DNA from: Snodgrassella gandavensis
Lineage (GTDB): Bacteria; Pseudomonadota; Gammaproteobacteria; Burkholderiales; Neisseriaceae
Direction: 5' to 3'
NCBI RefSeq assembly: GCF_914768025.1
Contig: NZ_CAJZCE010000014.1
Coordinates: 1 to 55,249 of the forward strand
DNA length: 55,249 nucleotides
The position numbers were made by a program, and so were the translations under genes. The notes beneath the pieces are model-generated. The model made no database searches and was not told the origin of the DNA. It was given only the letters and a program-made list of their open reading frames with translations. Position 1 is the first letter of the stretch. Each line of letters starts with the position of its first letter. Below are positions 49,959 to 55,249 of this stretch, piece by piece.

Positions 49959-50981
49959 ATGAATATTAATGAAAATCTCTATCCCATCAAAAGCTGGTCA
50001 AATATACAATCCGATAACATTAAACATGATAATTCAGTTGCCGTTATCATGCGCACTAAAAACCGCCCAGTACTTCTAGCACGTGCATTAGAAAGTGTTA
50101 TACAGCAAACCTATACAAATTGGCATTTGTATCTAATTAATGATGGAGGCGATGCTCAACCTGTAAATCAACTAATCGAACTTAATTTTATCGATTTAAA
50201 TCATAAAATCACTATTATACATAATACACATTCCTTAGGTATGGAAGCAGCATCAAACTGTGGCTTTAATATAGCCAATCAAGAATATTTAGTTGTACAC
50301 GATGATGATGATGCATGGCATCCTGATTTTCTGAAAGAAACTGTTACCTTTCTAAATACAGAACAACAGGCTGTAGCAGTATTAACTAATTGCACCATAA
50401 TTAATGAAGAAATTCAGGAAGATCAATCAACACAACTCAGTACAATACAATGGCCTATTTGGCATGATCAGATTGATATTACAACTCTAATTAGAAATAA
50501 TGTATCTCCACCTATATGTTTGCTTATTAGAATGGATGTAGCTAAACAAGTGGGTGAATTTAATAAAAATTTACCTGTTTTAGGTGACTGGGATTATATT
50601 TTGCGTCTTTTTAGAGCTGGTGAAATAAAAACATTAAATAAGAACTTGGCCTATTATTACCACAGACCAAATAACAATAATACATATGGTAATTCTGTAA
50701 TAGCGGCAATAGATAAACACCAAAAATATCATGTTGAATTTAGAAACTCATTAGTTCGACAATCAATTTTAGAAAATCAGGGTAATTATGGTATTTTACA
50801 TATTCTGTTAAATGACAGTAAAGAAAAATACGACCTCTTATCCCATAAAATAAATCAATTAGATCATAAAATTGGCGATATTCAGGGTCATGTTTATTAC
50901 TTAAGAAGAAAATCCTTTCCATTAAAAAGATTTGCTGCGAGTATAAGGCAGCTAATACGAAAGTGGAGGCATAAAACGTAA
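49959..50981 (+). CDS. GT2 family glycosyltransferase
   Basis: A 340-residue GT2 transferase. The nucleotide-binding strand VAVIMRTKNRPVLLARAL (27-44), TNWHLYLINDGG (53-64) and the acidic metal site DDDD at 115-118 (VVHDDDDAWHPDFLKE) are clear. The C-terminal part, about 260-340, is a coiled-coil, basic tail (LSHKINQLDHKIGDIQGHVYYLRRK broken by charged residues), which may tether it to the membrane or to partner proteins. It is coupled to the HAD gene (1-bp gap) and converges on paralogue 3 three bases later. Confidence 0.88.
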   Translation: MNINENLYPIKSWSNIQSDNIKHDNSVAVIMRTKNRPVLLARALESVIQQTYTNWHLYLINDGGDAQPVNQLIELNFIDLNHKITIIHNTHSLGMEAASNCGFNIANQEYLVVHDDDDAWHPDFLKETVTFLNTEQQAVAVLTNCTIINEEIQEDQSTQLSTIQWPIWHDQIDITTLIRNNVSPPICLLIRMDVAKQVGEFNKNLPVLGDWDYILRLFRAGEIKTLNKNLAYYYHRPNNNNTYGNSVIAAIDKHQKYHVEFRNSLVRQSILENQGNYGILHILLNDSKEKYDLLSHKINQLDHKIGDIQGHVYYLRRKSFPLKRFAASIRQLIRKWRHKT

Positions 50982-50984
50982 CAA

Positions 50985-52031
50985 TCAAAGAGGTAAATTT
51001 ATCTTTTCATATGGTGATAAATCTAGAATATTCTTTATCCAGTTACCAAATCCGTATTTTTTTACAATTTCACTGTCTACTGGTTTATAGGGTTTAGCTA
51101 AAAAATTCTGAATTTTTTGAGAAAGATCTTCTTTATGCCAAATAAGGATATTATCAGGATGATAAAAATCATACTTGCAAATAGTTTTATTATTAGTAAT
51201 TAATTTTTTCTGATAATACAAGGACTCAAAAACCCTGAAAGATAAACCATGGTGAAGAGGATTAACAAAATCTACAATAATATCTATTTCATTCAATATT
51301 TGCATATTTTCAGAAAAATCAATTGCATTTTCTTCACCAAAAGTAATAAGATGAGGATACTGATATTGATTAATTTTGTTTTGATTGCTAGTTGGAATAA
51401 TAAATCTTAACTGAATATTATTTTTCACTAACTCAGAAATACAATATTCAATATCAGCAACACGCTCAGAAACATGTGTGCCAACAAAATAAGCTATCCT
51501 ACTAGCGTGTCTTACTGGTTCTGGTTGATACATATCAAAATAGAAATTGGTTATGCCTGTCAGCTCATAATCCTGAAAGTCCTTATCAACTAAATCATGA
51601 GCATCAAAAACATAAAATTCATCAAATAAATTTATTATCTGCTTACTACATGGCATACGCCTTAAACCATCCCACTGATAAGCAATAAATTTTTTTCTGG
51701 TAAATTCTTTCATTAGCTGTAGTAATTTTACCGGATACAGATCAGGTCTAATGACAATAGCATAATCATATTTTGTTTCTGCAAGCAATGCTTTTGAATT
51801 GGATAACAGCAATTCCTCTTTTAATTTTACTTTATATAAAAAATTTTTGAATAACAGCTTTTGCATCGTACTACACAAGCGCTCTTTCAAACTTTGATAT
51901 TTAAAATACTTGATATATTCTGGAAAATTATCAATATACAATACTTCAAAGTCATAAAACTCCAGATTTTTTTTAATTTGCTGGTAGATATTACGACTTT
52001 TAGGCATACCCAAAATGATTGTTTTTTTCAT
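50985..52031 (-). CDS. unassigned surface-glycan protein, paralogue 3 of 3
   Basis: A 348-residue relative of the proteins at 42611 and 46469, on the opposite strand from both. It starts MKKTIILGMPKSRN at the ATG at 52031 (a TTG one codon before is unlikely). Motifs YDYAIVIRPDLYP, AYQWDGLRRMP, LFDEFYVFD, NFYFDMYQP, HHGLSFRVFESLYYQKKLITN, YDFYHPDNILIW and KYGFGNWIKNIL are in the same order as in its relatives. Its stop lies three bases from the end of the GT2 gene, and its start is 287 bp from rfbB on the other side. Confidence 0.6.
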   Translation of the reverse strand: MKKTIILGMPKSRNIYQQIKKNLEFYDFEVLYIDNFPEYIKYFKYQSLKERLCSTMQKLLFKNFLYKVKLKEELLLSNSKALLAETKYDYAIVIRPDLYPVKLLQLMKEFTRKKFIAYQWDGLRRMPCSKQIINLFDEFYVFDAHDLVDKDFQDYELTGITNFYFDMYQPEPVRHASRIAYFVGTHVSERVADIEYCISELVKNNIQLRFIIPTSNQNKINQYQYPHLITFGEENAIDFSENMQILNEIDIIVDFVNPLHHGLSFRVFESLYYQKKLITNNKTICKYDFYHPDNILIWHKEDLSQKIQNFLAKPYKPVDSEIVKKYGFGNWIKNILDLSPYEKINLPL

Positions 52032-52318
52032 CAAATATACCTTGTTTACCTTAATAAATTCATAAAGCGATTATATAATATAAATTTAAACCCAATCTAC
52101 GTTATATCATCATTACATCTATAAGAAAATATAACCAATCAAAAAATTTAAATATTTATCTTTTAATATAACTCAAAATAAAAAAACATATTCAATTTAA
52201 CATTATATTACTTATAAAAATAGGCTATACGATCGTGCATTTTATTTGAAATTTTTTATAAAAAAATGAATTTTATATTATAAAATACTACGTTTTACTA
52301 ATTTTTGAATGTAATTTT

Positions 52319-53389
52319 ATGAATATTCTTATTACTGGTGGAGCTGGATTCATTGGCTCTGCCCTTATCAGGTATCTAATCAATGAAACCGACCATAACA
52401 TTCTCAATGTTGACAAATTAACCTATGCTGGTAATCTTGAATCATTAGTAACCGTTGCAAATAATTCTCGCTACCACTTTTTTCAAGCTGACATTTGTGA
52501 CAAAAATCATATAATACAACTATTTAATAAGTTCCAACCAGATGCAGTAATGCATCTGGCTGCAGAATCACATGTTGACCGTTCAATTTCCAGTTCTACC
52601 GAGTTTATCCAGACCAATATTGTGGGAACTTTTCAACTACTGGAAGCAAGCCGTCATTACTGGAATGGCTTATCTAAAGAAAAACAGGATTTATTCCGTT
52701 TTCATCATATTTCAACTGATGAAGTGTATGGTGATTTAAGTGATTCAACTACAGAATTATTCACTGAAATTACATCATATGCACCAAGTTCGCCCTACTC
52801 CGCCAGCAAAGCCAGTTCTGATCATCTGGTTCGAGCTTGGTATCGTACTTATGGGCTCCCTATTATCATCACTAATTGTTCAAATAATTATGGACCTTAC
52901 CATTTTCCAGAAAAATTAATTCCATTAACCATTCTTAATGCATTGCAGGGAAAAAAATTACCAGTATATGGAAATGGTGAGCAAATTCGTGACTGGTTAT
53001 ACGTTGAAGATCATGCACGGGCTTTATATCAAGTTGTGACAAAAGCAAATGCAGGGGAAACCTATAATATCGGCGGACACAATGAACAGAAAAATATTGA
53101 TGTAGTAAAAGATATCTGTAATCTTCTAGATGAGTTAGTACCTAATAAAACACTAGGAATAACATCCTATAGCGACTTAATCACATTTGTTCCAGACCGC
53201 CCCGGACATGATGTTCGTTATGCTATCGATGCCAGAAAAATTAAACAGGATCTAGGCTGGGTACCTCAAGAAAGTTTCCAGTCAGGTTTGCGTAAAACTG
53301 TTCTATGGTATCTAAACAACCAGGAATGGGTAAATCGCATTTTGACTGGGGAATACCAAAAATGGATTCAAAAACAATATCAGCCATGA
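52319..53389 (+). CDS. rfbB: dTDP-glucose 4,6-dehydratase
   Basis: A 356-residue extended SDR enzyme that makes dTDP-4-keto-6-deoxyglucose, the second step of dTDP-rhamnose synthesis. NAD motif GGAGFIG at residues 7-13, the catalytic Thr133-Asp134-Glu135 (ISTDEVYG), and YSASK at Tyr160/Lys164 are present. Length is typical. The 287 bp before it is very AT-rich and should hold its promoter. rfbA follows by 76 bp. Confidence 0.96.
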   Translation: MNILITGGAGFIGSALIRYLINETDHNILNVDKLTYAGNLESLVTVANNSRYHFFQADICDKNHIIQLFNKFQPDAVMHLAAESHVDRSISSSTEFIQTNIVGTFQLLEASRHYWNGLSKEKQDLFRFHHISTDEVYGDLSDSTTELFTEITSYAPSSPYSASKASSDHLVRAWYRTYGLPIIITNCSNNYGPYHFPEKLIPLTILNALQGKKLPVYGNGEQIRDWLYVEDHARALYQVVTKANAGETYNIGGHNEQKNIDVVKDICNLLDELVPNKTLGITSYSDLITFVPDRPGHDVRYAIDARKIKQDLGWVPQESFQSGLRKTVLWYLNNQEWVNRILTGEYQKWIQKQYQP

Positions 53390-53465
53390 TTAAAAAAGGT
53401 CATATCAAACAGCAGAACAATTTAAAAGCTAATCTGAATAATATTTATTATAAGGAACAAATAAA

Positions 53466-54356
53466 ATGATTAAACGAAAAGGCATTATTCTGGCCGGAGG
53501 CTCTGGAACCAGACTTTATCCTATTACCATGGGGGTATCAAAACAGCTTTTACCTATCTATGATAAACCAATGATTTACTATCCTCTTTCTGTGCTCATG
53601 CTAGCAGGAATACGGGAAATCATGATTATTTCAACCCCAGAAGATTTACCTAATTTCAAAAAACTATTAGGTGATGGTCATGATTTCGGCGTTGAATTGG
53701 TGTACAAAATACAACCATCTCCAGATGGGCTGGCACAAGCGTTTATTTTAGGGGAAGAATTTATCGGTCAGGATAATGTAACGCTTATTCTGGGAGATAA
53801 TATTTTTTATGGGCAAAGTTTCGGTGCACAATTACAGCATGCTGCAAACCAGAAAAAAGGTGCTACAGTATTCGGATATTATGTTAATGATCCTGAACGC
53901 TTTGGTGTTGTTGAATTTGATACAACAGGAAAAGCATTATGCATAGAAGAAAAACCTATTAAACCAAAATCCAATTATGCCGTAACAGGGCTTTATTTTT
54001 ATGATAATGATGTAATTGAAATAGCAAAAAATATTCGCCCATCCGCCAGAGGGGAACTGGAAATCACTGATGTTAATAATGCCTACCTGAATGAAAAGTT
54101 GCTAGATGTTGAAGTACTTGGACGCGGCTTTGCGTGGCTGGACACAGGTACTCATGACTCGCTGCTTGAGGCCAGCTCTTTTGTCCAGACAATTGAAAAA
54201 AGACAAGGACTAAAAATAGCTTCACTTGAAGAAATTGCTTTTAATAATAACTGGATAAACTTAGACCAGTTGTTTACACGTGGCAAATTTTTTCAAAAAA
54301 CAAATTATGGACAATACTTATTAAAAATATACAACGAATTTTCAAAGAAAGCATAA
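53466..54356 (+). CDS. rfbA: glucose-1-phosphate thymidylyltransferase
   Basis: A 296-residue nucleotidyltransferase that makes dTDP-glucose from dTTP and glucose-1-phosphate. The signature GGSGTRL is at residues 11-17, followed by the conserved [28 protein letters not shown] and the late [12 protein letters not shown] are also typical. AAGGAA precedes the ATG. The gene is followed by rfbC, two bases later. Confidence 0.96.
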   Translation: MIKRKGIILAGGSGTRLYPITMGVSKQLLPIYDKPMIYYPLSVLMLAGIREIMIISTPEDLPNFKKLLGDGHDFGVELVYKIQPSPDGLAQAFILGEEFIGQDNVTLILGDNIFYGQSFGAQLQHAANQKKGATVFGYYVNDPERFGVVEFDTTGKALCIEEKPIKPKSNYAVTGLYFYDNDVIEIAKNIRPSARGELEITDVNNAYLNEKLLDVEVLGRGFAWLDTGTHDSLLEASSFVQTIEKRQGLKIASLEEIAFNNNWINLDQLFTRGKFFQKTNYGQYLLKIYNEFSKKA

Positions 54357-54358
54357 AT

Positions 54359-54937
54359 ATGAATGTTATTGAGACTAAGATAAAAGACTTACTTATTTTA
54401 GAGCCAAAAATTTTTGCAGATAATCGTGGCTGGTTTATGGAAAGTTTTAACCAAAAAACGTTTAACTCTATTCTTACTGCACATAATCAACCTGTTGTAA
54501 ATTTTGTACAAGATAATCATTCAATATCACATCGTGGTGTAATTCGAGGATTACATTATCAGGTCAATCCATATTCACAAGGTAAACTGGTACGAGTAGT
54601 TAGCGGTAAAGCGTGGGATGTTGCTGTAGATATACGAGTAACTTCACCAACATTCGGTCAGTGGGTAGGAATCGAGTTATCAGAAAAAAATCACCGACAG
54701 TTTTGGATTCCTGCGGGATTCGCACATGGGTTCATTGCTTTGGAAGATGATACCCAGTTTCTATATAAAACAACAAACTACTATTTTAAAGAATGTGAAC
54801 GCAGTTTATTATGGAATGACTCCGATATAGCCATTAATTGGCCAATCGAAGATAATATGCTAATCAAGCAAACAGATAAAGATAATACTGCTCCTGGCTT
54901 TAAAGACCTAATAGACAACAATATTGATTTGTTTTAA
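54359..54937 (+). CDS. rfbC: dTDP-4-dehydrorhamnose 3,5-epimerase
   Basis: A 192-residue RmlC-type cupin-fold epimerase, the third step of dTDP-rhamnose synthesis. The catalytic His is in RGLHYQ (His66) and the paired Asp in VAVDIRV (Asp91). The region QFWIPAGFAHGFIAL near residues 118-133 is also conserved. Length is normal. It is coupled to rfbA. The last gene of the pathway, rfbD, does not follow; an IS element begins about 100 bp away. Confidence 0.95.
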   Translation: MNVIETKIKDLLILEPKIFADNRGWFMESFNQKTFNSILTAHNQPVVNFVQDNHSISHRGVIRGLHYQVNPYSQGKLVRVVSGKAWDVAVDIRVTSPTFGQWVGIELSEKNHRQFWIPAGFAHGFIALEDDTQFLYKTTNYYFKECERSLLWNDSDIAINWPIEDNMLIKQTDKDNTAPGFKDLIDNNIDLF

Positions 54938-55035
54938 GAAAATAAAATGTACTAGCTTAAACTTAATCTGACAGACACTTCCTACTCATCGGCATTCGTT
55001 CTAACACAATGACTGTCTGATGAGTAAAATAAATT

Positions 55036-55249
55036 TGTAACTACCCCCTAAAATAGTACAGCTCCGAAGTAGAAAATTCTCTTCATTAACCCACAGAGGA
55101 TTTAAACATGAAAAAAATGACTGAACATCAGATCGTAGCTATTTTAAAAGAAGCTGAAGCCGGTATTCCTGTTAAAGAACTTTGCCGTAAATATGGCATC
55201 GGCAATTCGACTTTTTATAAATGGCGGGAAAAATACGGTGGTATGGAAA
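55036..55249 (+). mobile_element. left end of an IS3-family insertion sequence (cut by window edge)
   Basis: A likely left terminal sequence begins near 55036 (TGTAACTACCCCCTAAAATAG); similar CCCC-TAAAA ends occur in other IS3 elements. It lies about 100 bp after rfbC. The element runs beyond the window, so its right end, its target duplication and its orfB cannot be checked. Confidence 0.7.
55108..55249 (+). CDS. IS3-family transposase OrfA (partial)
   Basis: The ATG at 55108 opens an unbroken frame to the window end (47 codons seen), beginning MKKMTEHQIVAILKEAEAG and continuing IPVKELCRKYGIGNSTFYKWREKYGG. This is the N-terminal helix-turn-helix of OrfA of the IS3 family, in the group with this distinctive KEAEAG start. 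AGAGGA lies before the ATG. The frame is intact as far as seen, unlike the dead copy at 22378-23510. Translation to OrfAB would need a frameshift further on. Confidence 0.85.
   Translation, partial: MKKMTEHQIVAILKEAEAGIPVKELCRKYGIGNSTFYKWREKYGGME

Overview
The window looks like chromosome from a betaproteobacterium of the Neisseriaceae, closest in style to the bee-gut genus Snodgrassella. This is an inference from protein character, the mnmG-rsmG-parA-parB-atp gene order, and the mix of moderate-GC housekeeping genes with AT-rich accessory DNA; no 16S or other marker is in view. There are about 46 intact genes, two broken or cut transposase loci, no tRNA or rRNA gene and no CRISPR array that I can see.

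Layout. 1-1118 is gene-poor, with possibly decayed coding DNA. 1119-2809 holds a small forward cluster (cupin, carboxymuconolactone-decarboxylase-like protein, short-chain dehydrogenase). 3167-14577 is a long reverse-strand block: mnmG, rsmG, parA, parB, then the complete F1Fo ATP synthase operon atpIBEFHAGDC, ending in a strong hairpin. Such a cluster usually lies near the replication origin. 14708-22114 carries two small exported proteins, recQ, a DUF4184-type membrane protein, the class III ribonucleotide reductase pair nrdD-nrdG with two NrdR-box-like sites upstream, and a hypoxanthine phosphoribosyltransferase. 22115-24703 has no intact gene; it holds a dead IS3-family copy and possible phage-tail debris. 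24704-34377 is metabolic: a cytochrome b562, argE, a translationally coupled trio (S4 protein, 57-residue Cys-rich protein, PHP phosphatase), the glutathione-dependent formaldehyde pathway (adhC, fghA), pyrBI with a leader-peptide attenuator, and priA.

From 34597 to 54937 most genes build cell-surface glycans, interrupted by sstT and msbA. There are eight recognisable or probable sugar transferases (two GT25, two GT2, three GT-A-like proteins with DxD motifs, and a GT29-like protein), three paralogues of a family I cannot assign, a 709-residue HAD-domain protein, and rfbBAC for dTDP-4-keto-rhamnose. The strands alternate and AT content rises from about 42 kb rightward, as in exchangeable LOS/O-antigen loci. 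The reductase gene rfbD is absent; an IS3-type element begins about 100 bp after rfbC and runs off the window.

The genes suggest a host-associated bacterium that respires (F1Fo, b562), can make dNTPs without oxygen (NrdDG), detoxifies formaldehyde, makes its own pyrimidines and arginine, and varies its surface sugars. The most original material is the three-member paralogue family in the glycan region, the pyrBI attenuator with its 12-codon leader, the NrdR boxes and a 30-bp palindrome upstream of adhC.
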